DNA of 64,000 nt from Elymus sibiricus (lineage: Eukaryota > Streptophyta > Magnoliopsida > Poales > Poaceae). Below are positions 23,595-33,900 of this stretch, one piece after another. The notes below the pieces were generated by a model. The model was given only the letters and a program-made list of their open reading frames with translations, did not search any database and was not told where the DNA came from. How positions within the stretch are numbered: position 1 is the stretch's first letter; each line of letters opens with the position of its first letter. Location: assembly GCA_039707655.1 (NCBI GenBank), contig CM077665.1, positions 441,315,531 through 441,379,530 of the forward strand, read 5' to 3'. A program made the position numbers and the translations under genes.

Positions 23595-23781
23595 CTGCAG
23601 CCACCGGAAAAAAAGAGGAAGATTTAGATAATTCAGTCGGCCACTACAAGTAAGGTAAATCCCTTCCTCAATAGAATAAAGAAATCTGCTTGTTTGAGAG
23701 ATGAAGCAGGAAGGAAGAAAAGCAACCTAAGTAAGGTACAATGAGCAGATAAGTACGTAGCATTGATGCATGTTTACTCAC

Positions 23782-24753
23782 TCGTATCTTTGCAGGGACT
23801 GCTGAACAACCAGGACCAAGACGCTTTCAAGGCGCGACAGTACATATCAAAGAACTGCCCAGTCTGCATCCTCTCCTCCATCCCCTCAGATTCCTCAATC
23901 TCCAATTTTGCCACCGCATCCCTCTCCTCGCCTTCCTCTCCCATCTCCTTGGCTTGCTCAATCTCTAATTTTGTATCTGCTGAAGTGGAAATCCTCTCCG
24001 GCAACTCGTCGCTCCCCATGGCTCCGATGGAGATCCTTGGCGGTGCCTCGTCCGTCTCTATGGCTTCCTCGATTTCATCCAATTTGATTTTGGTCTCCAG
24101 CTTTATTCTCGTGAGGTTTTCCCGCGACTCCTTGAACAGCTCGGAGATTGGTTTGGACTCCAAGACGGAACCAAGTAGTTGCATCCTACGAAACATGGTG
24201 TGAAGCCGCTCCAACTCATGGAAGATCAAACTGAATCAGTTCGCGAAGTAGATCCACAGCGCCTGCGTGTCCGTTGATGACTCGACCTTGTCTTGAGTCC
24301 TAATCTGGACCCTCCTCGTCGTCAGCCATTCCATCACCTCGGCCCTAGTCTGGATCCCCTTCGTGTTCAACCATTCCGCCACCTCTTCGTACATCTTATG
24401 GATGTGGCCCTTGACCTCCATAAACTGCTCCGGCCCGTCTTCCAGACTCACGGTGTGTCTGCTGAGAACATCGAGCAAGGGGTTGAGCTCAGCGGCAACC
24501 TTCTTCGTCGCCGACTTGATCTCCAATAACGACTTCGCGTGCTTCCCCCTCACAGCACGCTCGATGCCCTTCCTGGATTCGGCACTCTTTCCCGCGCCCT
24601 GCTCTGGGTTCCCGCGCCATGCTCGATGCCCTCACCGACACTCTTTCCCTTCGCCTCCGCTTCCATCTCAAGAGACGGCTCTCTGCTCCCCGTCTTTCCG
24701 CCGCCACCCGCCGCCGCTCTTTTCTTTTCTTTTCTTTTTTTTGTGCGTGTCAT
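23782..24753 (-). pseudogene. DUF6598 locus exon 1: basic start, first coiled-coil region
   Basis: The likely start is MTRTKKRKEKKRAAAG, which looks like a nuclear-localisation-type basic stretch. A charged helical region rich in E, K and L follows, ending CKDT before the donor GA|GTGAGT at 23782. Two lesions are seen. The reading frame shifts near 24585, where a short tandem duplication of a GKS...GIE segment lies. A TGA at 24236-24238 also interrupts the frame; the paralogous segment in exon 3 has a sense codon at the equivalent place. The end FFDMYCRALKASWSWLF corresponds to FFARYRRGWVSNWSRF in exon 3. Confidence 0.6.
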
Positions 24754-24824
24754 CGATTTGGAGGAAGGGAATGTCTTGATTAGGGTTCCGACGAAACGGA
24801 GGGATTGGTCGGTGTGGGGTGCAC

Positions 24825-24830
24825 TATATA
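24825..24830 (-). promoter_or_regulatory. TATA box of the DUF6598 locus
   Basis: TATATA on the minus strand lies 72 bp upstream of the first ATG (24753), in a locally GC-rich promoter. Spacing is normal for a plant core promoter. Confidence 0.55.
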
Positions 24831-24869
24831 TTGCGTCTCACAGTCTCAGCCCGGCCCAGTAGAACGACA

Positions 24870-25870
24870 CGCTAAGGATGACAATGGGTACCTATTACCC
24901 ACGTATTCTGTGGGTAAAAACCCTATTAAGATAAGGATATGGAACAAAATTTTACCTATGGGTATATAAATAGGAAAATCTAAAACCCATCGGGTAGAGC
25001 GGGTACGTGTATGGGATCATATAACTCATACCCACATACCCATGTACCCATATAAAATCTATGTAAACTCAAAATTATCTCTACAATCTACACTAAGGGC
25101 GTGTTCGGATCTCCTCCCGCTCCACGCTTCACATATTCCTGGAGCGGATCCGAGCCGAACGAAATAGCCTCGAGAAGCTAGCTTCAGGAAGCTACGATCG
25201 ATCCTAGTGCAAAAAGGCGAAGCACCGTCGGCCCAGCTCCACGGATTGAAAAATCGGAAGTTCACTCTATTTACAAGGTCTTGACACCGCCAAACGTACC
25301 GGTTCGCTGCCCCCTCGCTCGAGAAATAGAAACTAGCGATCTCCAGCGAACAGGTACGCCTCTCACCACTTGAATCGGTGCAGTGGGCCTGAAATAGCGG
25401 CCTCCACCCGGCCCAATCGGCGCCAAACGGGCCACAACCCTCCCAGCTGGGCTCCAATGCTACGAGAAGCTGACGATTCGAGCAGAACGGTTTCTAGATC
25501 GCTGGGTGAAGCTAGAAGCCACAAAAAGAAGCTGGATTTATGAACTTTTGTGAAGTTGGAGAAGATCAAAACACGCCCTAAGTCAAGAATTTCCGAACTG
25601 GATGTATATGCCTATGTGTTGTTGTTTATGTCTATATGATGTTGTTTATAAGTATATGTTGTTGTTATAATCTATTTTTATAAACTATATTATTTGATGC
25701 AGTTTATAAATATAAGTTGTTCAAATTGATGCTTTGCAAACATGGGTAATTTTACCCGCGGGTACCCGTCTATCCTGTCGGGTAACGGGTATGGGAAAAA
25801 ATTGTACCCGTTGACGGGTAAGGGTGATGGGTAAGCTTAGGCGGGACGGGTAAGGGTATGGGAAGGCTCC
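24870..25870. mobile_element. Small DNA element with GGGTA-rich ends, split by a MITE
   Basis: Both sides of the MITE at 25097-25578 are rich in GGGTA/TACCC words: ggatgacaatgggtacc at the left, and gggtacccg, cgggtaacgggtatggg and gacgggtaaggg at the right (25745-25860). This end composition is common among small non-autonomous DNA transposons of plants. Exact termini and a target-site duplication could not be fixed, and no transposase is encoded. Confidence 0.4.
25097..25578. mobile_element. Tourist-like (PIF/Harbinger) MITE, 482 bp
   Basis: It starts GGGCGTGTTCGG and ends AAACACGCCC, giving terminal inverted repeats, and is flanked by the 3-bp duplication taa on both sides (25094-25096 and 25579-25581). 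TAA/TTA duplications are the mark of PIF/Harbinger transposition. No protein is encoded; longer frames on the minus strand are chance. Confidence 0.8.
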
Positions 25871-26025
25871 AACGCGACAGGTTCAGCTAACCACCACAGG
25901 TTCTAAACGCTGGTGATTAATTCCAACGCGAATTGTTTACCAACATCCCAGCCGCGCTATCTATTATGCAGTGTTACTTAATTTTATTTAGAAAAGATGA
26001 TTTTCTTTATGAAAAAGAGTCTTCA

Positions 26026-26490
26026 GATTTTGAAAAAAGTTCACGGATTTGAAGAAAATGTTCAATTTCGGAAAAAACTTTTCATGCATTTTGAAAGAAA
26101 ATTTCATTGATTTAGAAAAAAGTTCAAGAAATTTAAAAAGTTCACGGATTTGACGAAAGTTCATCAATTCAAAAAAAGTTCACAATTTTGGAAAAAAGAT
26201 CATTGATTTTGAGAAAAAGTTCATCGATTTTGGAGAAAGGTTCGTCGAAGTTGAAAAAAAATCATCGAATTTGAAAACAGTTCATTGATTTTGAAAAAAG
26301 TTCATTCGATTTGAAAAAAGTTCATCGACTTTGCAAAAAAAAGTTGATCGGTTTGAAAAAAGTTCATCAATTTTGGAAAAAAATCACTTATTTTGAGAAA
26401 AAGTTCATCGATTTTTGAAAAAAAATTCATCAATTTTGAAAAATAGTCCTCAAATTTGAAAAAAACTTCATCAATTGAGAAAAAAGGTTC
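26026..26490. repeat. Degenerate tandem repeats, unit about 20 bp (TTCATCGATTTTGAAAAAAG)
   Basis: Some 20 imperfect units of the form agttcatcgattttgaaaaa follow one another with variable poly-A lengths. The strand bias gives long but meaningless minus-strand frames rich in Phe. No array of identical units or spacers is present, so it is not CRISPR-like. Confidence 0.75.
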
Positions 26491-26610
26491 ATAAATTTTA
26501 TAAAGAACGCGCATTAAAAAAACAAAAAAGATGAGAAAAAGAAAAAGAAACAAGAAAAATAATGAACCGAACTGAAGAACTAAAATAAAACAAAAAGAAG
26601 TAACTGTGCA

Positions 26611-26700
26611 CTAGCGGGGTGGTGGGTTGGTGGTTAGAGAAGAGCGCTCGCGATGAAGAAGTCATGGGTTCGAACCTTCGTGCGCGCATATTTTTGATGT
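26611..26700 (+). mobile_element. Candidate tRNA-derived SINE or tRNA-like fragment
   Basis: The stretch ggttggtggttagaga resembles a pol III A box, and ggttcgaacct at 26667-26677 is a good B box, about 40 bp apart. The sequence cannot be folded into a full tRNA by eye. It lies just after the tandem repeats, and no target-site duplication was found. Confidence 0.35.
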
Positions 26701-27090
26701 TTCTAAAACAAGGGGGAAAACGCTATCTAATGGGTCGAGCCCAGCTAACGCGCTGCAGGCGCCGGTTTGCAAAAAAGAACTAAAACCGGCGCGTGTGGCG
26801 CTAAATAGGGTTTGCCAAGCAAGCGGCTGGCTCGTGATAGAGCAAACTAGCTAGTACTTTTTTCCTCACTTTGGGCTTCTTTGTTTGCCTTGGGCTATTT
26901 GCATTGTTGTTCCGATCAAACGGGCTCGGTAAAGCTAAGAAACAATACATTTGTAACTAGTTTGGTTGGCTACATTGCATCATGAGGTCGTTTAATGCAT
27001 TGTGAGTTGTCGTGCTTGTTTTCCTCACAATGAGTATTGGGTGTATAGAGGTGGGTAGAGACTATCAGATGAAAAGGCTACAACTAAACC
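26701..27090. other. Unassigned sequence
   Basis: No gene or clear repeat can be named on either strand. A short inverted pair, gcgccggttt at 26760 and aaaccggcgc at 26784, is present. Confidence 0.3.
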
Positions 27091-27240
27091 ATGTTCCATC
27101 AACAATCTAAATCGAATGTTTGGTGTGACATATTGAAAGTCAAAGACGCATACTTGCAAGGGAGGAAGATGATGGTTGGCAATGATGAAAGGGCAGATTT
27201 CTGGAGTGAGACTCCCAGTGTAGTGACACTCCTTTGAGTG
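27091..27240 (+). pseudogene. L1-type LINE C-terminal fragment
   Basis: Plus-strand translation reads SNVWCDILKVKDAYLQGR then KMMVGNDERADFWSE. This resembles the region after reverse transcriptase in plant L1 elements (W...ILK.KY...R...G....FW.D.W). It ends at a stop near 27237. It is short and degraded, and runs opposite to the L1 remnant at 18.6-18.85 kb. Confidence 0.45.
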
Positions 27241-27247
27241 CCTTATC

Positions 27248-28262
27248 TGTTTTCGACGTATCTATAATTTTTATTGTTTTATGCTATTATATTATCAAAC
27301 TTGTACTCCCTCCATTCCTAAATATAAGTCTTTTTAGAGATTTCACTATAAACTACATACAGATGTATATAGACATAATTTAGAGTGTAGATTCATCCAT
27401 TTTACTCCGTATGCAGTTTGTAGTGGAATCTCTAAAAAGACTTATATTTAAGCATGGAGGGAGTATGTTTTATACATAATTTTATATTATTTTTAAGAAC
27501 TAACATATTAACCTAGTGTCTAGTGCTAGTTGTTGTTTTCTGCTTGTTTTTTATTTTACACAAAAACTGTACCAAACGGAGTCCAAACGAGGCGAAACTT
27601 TTTGATGATTTTTTCTGGACCAAAACTGACCCTGAAAGCTTCGAGATGAGTCCAGACGACACACGACGTGACGACAAGATAGCGGGACGTGTCCTGGGGG
27701 GTAGGCGCGCCATGTTCCCTTATGGCCCCCCTGTGGCTTCGATTACCCTAATTCTTGACCTATAAATTCTCAAATATTCAAAAACCCTTAGGAAAGCACA
27801 CGAAACAATTCTTTCACCGCCACAAGCCTCTGTTCTTCCACGATCCCATCTAGAGGCCTTTTCCGGTGCTCTGTCGAAGGCGGGATCCATCACGGAGGCT
27901 ATCTTCATCAACCTTGCTGCCTCTTCAATGATGCTTGAGTAGTTTCCACTGGACCTACGAGTCCATAGCTGTAGCTAGATGGCTCTCTCTCTCTCTATCG
28001 TTGGATTCGATACAATGATCTCTTCGGTGACCTATTTGATGTCTTTTGCAGTGTGTTTGTTGGGATCAGACGAATTGTGGGTTTATGATCAAATTATTCA
28101 TTGAAAGTATTTGAGTCTTTTCTAAGAGTTATCTATGTGTGATTTTATAGCTATATATGCTTTCCAATCTATGAATTTTCTTTGGCCAAGATTAATGAGT
28201 AGATCTTCAGAGGGAGTGGTACATAGTAGTAGGCTCAATCTTCACGAGTGGTACATAGTAGA
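27248..28262 (+). repeat. Truncated Gypsy LTR (Athila-like family)
   Basis: The sequence from tcgacgtatctataattttt onward follows the LTRs of element C step by step: caaacggagtccaaacg, tttctggacc, a TATA box at about 27760 (cctataaattc), the ggagccttttccggt-like stretch and tgatcacggaggc. It is diverged and ends after a ~30-bp local duplication (gtggtacatagta twice at 28218-28260). A MITE interrupts it at 27306. No internal region follows. Confidence 0.7.
27306..27463. mobile_element. Stowaway (Tc1/Mariner) MITE, 158 bp
   Basis: Ends CTCCCTCCATTCCTAAATAT and its complement ...ATGGAGGGAG form long terminal inverted repeats, and the element is flanked by TA on both sides (27304-27305 and 27464-27465). 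Size, ends and TA duplication are those of Triticeae Stowaway MITEs. It lies inside the truncated Gypsy LTR. Confidence 0.9.
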
Positions 28263-28268
28263 TTAATG

Positions 28269-28463
28269 CACTACAAAATTTGCTTTATTTAGTGACAAAA
28301 TATGAAACGTCGCCAAAGATCATTTCCCGTGACGGTCAACCTTCACGAGGTGTTTTCCTCCCGTGGTAGCGCCCTCGACAACTTTGGTGACGTTCTGGCA
28401 TGATATTAGGCGACAAATTTGGCCGTCACTAGGTGTGCCCATATTCTGCGACGATTTGTAGTG
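28269..28463. mobile_element. CACTA-like miniature element (candidate)
   Basis: It starts CACTACAAAATTTG and ends GATTTGTAGTG, matching CACTA-type termini as inverted repeats. The body contains short inverted motifs (cgtcgcc, cgtgacgg) typical of CACTA subterminal regions. The flanking triplets (atg and tca) do not match, so the boundaries or the target-site duplication have decayed. It has no coding capacity. Confidence 0.5.
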
Positions 28464-28589
28464 TCATCGAAAATAATTTTAAAACTAAAGATACTTTTTT
28501 GTCTCAGTTACTTATACCAAAATTCCCTAATGTCCCCAACTAGGTCAAGACCCTAGGCGATTGTCTCTCCCCTCCCCATCTGACCCGCC
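28464..28589. other. Unassigned sequence between the CACTA-like unit and G1
   Basis: No gene or repeat boundary is recognised. Confidence 0.3.
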
Positions 28590-29069
28590 TGTCGGTGTCA
28601 AATCCAGGAGATCTCGGGTAGGGGGTTCCGAACTGTGGATCTTGGATCAGTGGGTTGCGGGAGACAAGGGGGATGATGTTTACCCAGGTCCGGGCCCTCT
28701 TGATGGAGGTAAAGCCCTACGTCCTGCTTTGATTGTATTGATGATGGGGTACCAAGTACAGAGTTGATCTACCTTGAGATCGTATGATGTGGTCTAAGCC
28801 CTAGGGGTAATGAGCTTAACCTGTCCTACGGACTAAACCCTCTACCTTATATATAGTCACCAGGAGTACCTAGGTTACATAATGTCGGTTACATCGAGAA
28901 AGGAATATGCCGAACTCATCATCTTGGACTTGGAGTACACGCCACTGCTTGAAAGATTTCATCCTGGTTACAGTGTTCGGATCTTCACTGATAGTTATGA
29001 AGCGGCCCACTGTCCGGCCCATAAAGACAGGTCGACAGCCCGAGGACCCCTTAATCCCGGACTCCCTCA
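28590..29069 (+). repeat. 5' LTR of G1
   Basis: It starts TGTCGGTGTCAAATCC, has a TATATATA box at 28848-28855 and is judged to end at ...GACTCCCTCA (29069), since the internal text tagcccccgaac follows. The right boundary is approximate because no second LTR is available for comparison. Confidence 0.55.
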
Positions 29070-29086
29070 GTAGCCCCCGAACTAGC

Positions 29087-30869
29087 TGTTGGGGAACGTT
29101 GCATGGGAAACAAAAATTTTCCTACGCACACGCAAGATCTATCCATGGTGATGAGCATCTACGAGAGGGAGAGTTGATCTACATACCCTTGTAGATCGCT
29201 AAGCGGGAAGCATTAAGAAACGTCGTTGATGTAGTCGAACGTCTTCGCGATCCAAATCGCCGAGCGTCCCGCGATCCAATCACGATCTAGTACCGAACGG
29301 ACGGCACCTCCGCGTTCAGCACACGTACAGCTCGATGACGATCTCCGCCTTCTTGATCCAGCAAGAGGGAGCGGAGAGGTAGATGAGTTCTACGGCAGCG
29401 CGACGGCGCGGCGGCGGCGGCGGTGGAACTATTCCAGCAGGGCTTCGCCTAAGCACCGCTGAAAACTAGAGGACTTGATCTATCGGGGAGAGAGGGCTGC
29501 ACCGTGGCTAGGGTTTCTTGTGCTGCTGCCCTCTCTCCCCTCTAGTATATATAGGAGGGAGGGGAGGGGCTGGCCGACCTAGGAAGCCTCCTAGGAGTCG
29601 GCCGAAGGAGGTGGAGGTGGAGGAATCCATCTCCAATCCTACTCCTAGTAGGATTCCTTCCCTTCCCCACTTGGACTTCCCTTTCCCCAAAATTCCAGCT
29701 GCATAGGCCAACTTGGGCTGGCTGCCCAGCCCACCAGAGGCTGGTGCGCCACCCTAAGGCCCATGTGGCCCTCTTGGGGTGTGGTGGGCCCACTTGGTGG
29801 ACCCCCGGAACCCATTCGTCACTCCCGGTACACTGCCGGAAATGCCCGAAACTTTTCCGGAGTTCAAACACCACTTTCCTATATATCAATCTTTACCTCC
29901 GGACCATTCCGAAGCTCCTCGTGACGTCTGGGATCTCATCCGGAATTCCGAACAACCTTTGGTCACCAACATACATAACTCAACTATACCGAAATGTCAT
30001 CGAACCTTAAGTGTGCAGACCCTGCGGGTTCGAGAACTATGTAGACATGACCGAGACACCTCTACGGTCAATAACCAATAGCGGGACCTGGATGCCCATA
30101 TTGGTTCCTACATATTCTATGAAGATCTTTATCGGTTGAACCTCTATGTCAAGGATTCAGTTAATCCCGTACGCTGTTCTCTTTGTTCTTCGGTATGTTA
30201 CTTGCCCGAGATTCGATCGTCGGTATCTCTATACCTAGTTCAATCTCGTTACCGGCAAGTCTCTTTACTCATTTCGTAATACAAGATCCCGTGGCTAACA
30301 CTTTTGTCACATTGCTTGCAAGGCTTGTTGTGATGTTGTATTACCAAGTGGGCCCCGAGATACCTCTCCGTCACACGGAGTAACAAATCCCAGTCTTGAT
30401 CCATGCCCACTCAACAGACAGCCTCGGAGATACCTGTAGAGCATCTTTATAGTCACCCAGTTACGTTGCGACATTTGATACACACAAGGTACTCGTCCGG
30501 TGTCAGTGAGTTGCATGATCTCATGGTCATAGGAACAGATACTTGACATGCAGAAAACTATAGCAATAAACTGACACGATCATATGCTACGTTCATAGTT
30601 TGGGTCTTGTCCATCACATCATTCTCCTAATGATGTGATCCCGTTATCAAATGACATCTCATGTATATGGCTAGGAAACCTTGACCATCTTTTTATCAAC
30701 GAGCTAGTTCACTAGAGGCATACTAGGGACACAGTGTTGTCTATGTATCCACACATGTAATTGAGTTTCCAATCAATACAATTATAGCATGTATAATAAA
30801 CGATTATCATGAACAAGGAAATATAATAATAACTCCTTTTATTATTGCCTCTAGGGCATATTTCCAACA
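29087..30869 (-). repeat. 3' LTR of the Angela-like element
   Basis: It is 1783 bp, with termini TG and CA. A TATA box (TATATATA, minus) is at 29546-29553. It is longer than its partner because the stretch around 30415-30470 is retained here and deleted in 36160-37888. Confidence 0.95.
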
Positions 30870-30882
30870 GTCTCCCACTTTC
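30870..30882 (-). other. Polypurine tract of the Angela-like element
   Basis: GAAAGTGGGAGAC on the minus strand sits directly next to the LTR start TGTTGG. Confidence 0.85.
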
Positions 30883-30919
30883 ACTAGAGTCAATAATCTA
30901 GCTCACATCACTATGTGAT

Positions 30920-33900
30920 TTACATTGTAATGAATCTAACACCCATACAGTTCTGGTGTTGATCATGTTTAGCCCTTGGAAGAGGTTTAATCATCGGATC
31001 TGCAACATTCAGATTCGTGTGCACTTTGCAAATATTTATTTCGTCCTCCTTGATGTAATCGCGGATGGAATTGAAACGTCGCTTTATGTGTCTGGTCCTC
31101 TTGTGAAACCTTGGTTCGTTGGCTAGAGCAATGGCACCAGTGTTGTCACAGAACAGAGTCATTGGGTTCAGTGCACTAGGCACTACTCCAAGATCTGTCA
31201 TGAACTCCTTCGTCCAGACACCTTCCTTTGCCGCCTCCGAGGCAGCGATGTACTCCGCTTCGCATGTAGAATCAGCTACCACGCTCTGCTTGGAACTGCA
31301 CCAGCTTACCGCACCCCTATTCAGAATAAATACGTATCCGGTTTGAGACTTAGAGTCATCCGGATCAGTGTCCAAGCTTGCATCGACGTAACCCTTTACG
31401 ACGAGCTCTTGATCACCTCCATAAACGAGAAACATGTCCTTAGTCCTTTTCAGGTACTTCAGGATATTCTTGACTGTCGTCCAGTGTTCCATCCCTGGAT
31501 CACTTTGAAACCTTCCGGCCATACTTATGGCAAGGCTGACATTGGGTCTTGTGCATAGCATTGCATACATGATAGAGCCTATGGCTGAAGCATAGGGGAC
31601 GACACTCATCTTTTCTCTATCTTCTGCAGTCACTGGGCATTGAGTCTTACTCAACTTCACACCTTGCAATACAGGCAAGAACCCCTTCTTGGACTGATCC
31701 ATTTTGAACTTCTTCAAAACTTTGTCAAGGTATGTGCTCTGTGAAAGTCCTATTAAGCGTCTTGATCTATCTCTATAGATTTTGATGCCTAATATGAAAG
31801 CAGCTTCTCCTAGGTCCTTCATTGAAAAACTCTTGTTCAAATATTCCTTCACGCTTTCCAACATTTCTATATTGTTTCCAATCAGCAATATGTCATCCAC
31901 ATATAATATTAGAAATGCTATAGAGCTCCCACTCACTTTCTTGTAAATACAAGCTTCTCCGTAAACTTGTATAAACCCGAACGCTTTGATCACCTCATCA
32001 AAGCGAAGATTCCAACTCCGAGATGCTTGCACCAGTCCATAAATGGATCGCTGGAGTTTGCAAACTTTGTCAGCATTCTCTGGATCGACAAAACCTTCTG
32101 GTTGCATCATATACAACTCTTCCTTAAGGAAACCGTTAAGGAACGTTGTTTTTACATCCATCTGCCAAATTTCATAATCGAAAAAGGCAGCTATTGCTAA
32201 CATGATTCTGACGGACTTAAGCATCGCTACGGGTGAGAAGGTCTCATCGTAGTCAACTCCTTGAACTTGTGAAAAACCCTTTGCCACAAGTCGAGCTTTA
32301 TAGACGGTGACATTACCGTCCGCGTCCGTCTTCCTCTTAAAGATCCATTTGTTCTGAATGGCCTTACGCCCTTCAGGTAATACTTCCAAAGCCCATACTT
32401 TGTTTTCATACATGGATCCCATCTCGGATTTCATGGCCTCTAACCATTTATCGGAATCCGGGCCCATCATCGCTTCTCCATAGCTCGTAGGTTCATCGTT
32501 GTCCAACAACATGACCTCTAAGACAGGGTTGCCGTACCACTCTAGAGCAGTACGCGTCCTTGTCGACCTACGAGGTTCGATAGTAACTTGATCCGAAGCT
32601 TCATGATCATCATCATTAACTTCCTCTTCAACCGATGTAGGCTCCACAGAAACATCTTTCTGCGCTGCGCTACTCTCGGGTTGAAGTAAAGGTTTAACAA
32701 CCTCATCAAGTTCTATTTTCCTCTCACTCAATTCTTTCGAGAGAAACTCTTTCTCAAGAAATGTTCCGTTTTTAGCGACAAACACTTTGCCTTCAGATCT
32801 GAGATAGAAGGTATACCCAATTGTCTCTTTTGGGTATCCTATGAAGACGCATTTCTCCGCTTTGGGTTCCAGCTTTTCAGGCTGAAGCTTTTTGACATAA
32901 GCATCACATCCCCAAACTTTTAGAAACGACAACTTTGGCTTCTTGCCAAACCACAGTTCATATGGCGTCGTCTCAACGAATTTCGATGGTGCCCTATTTA
33001 AAGTGAATGCAACTGTCTCTAATGCATAACCGCAAAACGATAGTGGCAAATCGGCAAGAGATATCATAGATTGCACCATATCCAATAAGGTTCGATTACG
33101 ATGTTCTTACACACCATTACGCTGTGGTGTTCCAGGCGGTGTCAATTGTGAAACAATTCCACACTGTCTTAAGTGACTGCCAAACTCATAACTCAGATAT
33201 TCTCCTCCTCGATCAGATCGTAGGAATTTAATCTTCTTGTTACGATGATTCTCAACTTCACTCTGAAATTGCTTGAACTTTTCAAACGTTTCAGACTTGT
33301 GTTTCATTAAGTAAATATACCCATATCTACTTAAGTCATCAGTGAAGGTGAGAAAATAACGATATCCACCGCGCGCCTCAATGCTCATCGGACCGCACAC
33401 ATCAGTATGTATGATTTCTAACAAGTCACTTGCCCGTTCCATTGTTCCAGAGAATGGGGTTTTAGTCATCTTGCCCATGAGGCATGGTTCACATGTGTCA
33501 AGTGATTCAAAATCAAGTGACTCCAAAAGTCCATCAGCATGGAGCTTCTTCATGCGTTTTACACCAATATGACCTAAACGGCAGTGCCACAAGAAAGTGC
33601 TACTATCGTTATCAACTCTACATATTTTGGCATCAATGTTATGAACATGTGTATCATCACTATCGAGATTCAATAAGAATAAACCCCTCACATTGGGTGC
33701 ATGACCATAAAAGATATTACTCATATAAATAGAACAACCATTATTCTCTGATTTAAATGAGTAACCGTCTCGCAATAAACAAGATCCAGATATAATGTTC
33801 ATGCTTAACGCAGGCACTAAATAACAATTATTCAGGTTCATCACTAATCCCGATGGTAATCGAAGAGCGAGCGTGCCGACGGCGATCACATCAACCTTGG

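Larger units (their letters stand above)
20580..24753 (-). pseudogene. Tandem two-module DUF6598 locus (five exons), first module damaged
   Basis: This is the only non-TE locus in the window. Splice sites and reading phases give a five-exon model: 24753-23782, 23594-23361, 23258-21788, 21636-21401 and 21245-20580. The predicted order is charged coiled coil, DUF6598, coiled coil, DUF6598. DUF6598 proteins are abundant in grasses and of unknown function. Exon 3 joins the end of the first DUF6598 to the second coiled coil with no stop, so the two modules form one transcript model. Damage is confined to the first module: a probable frameshift near 24585, a TGA at 24236-24238 and a 2-nt deletion in exon 2. 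From exon 3 to the end everything is open (about 790 codons). A shorter product from the intact part is possible, so 'pseudogene' is provisional. Confidence 0.7.

Noticed and set aside
26026..26490. Regular short repeats resembling a CRISPR array
   Set aside because: Units are degenerate and contiguous without unique spacers, and the genome is a plant.
26302..26689. Phe-rich minus-strand frames
   Set aside because: These are translations of the AT-rich tandem repeat, with no domain and no promoter.
26611..26700. True tRNA gene
   Set aside because: A and B boxes are present, but no acceptor stem or anticodon arm could be drawn by eye.
29542..30081. Frames of 88-115 codons in the Angela LTR, repeated at 36615-37154
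   Set aside because: Duplicated only because both are LTR copies; no known LTR-encoded protein in this family.
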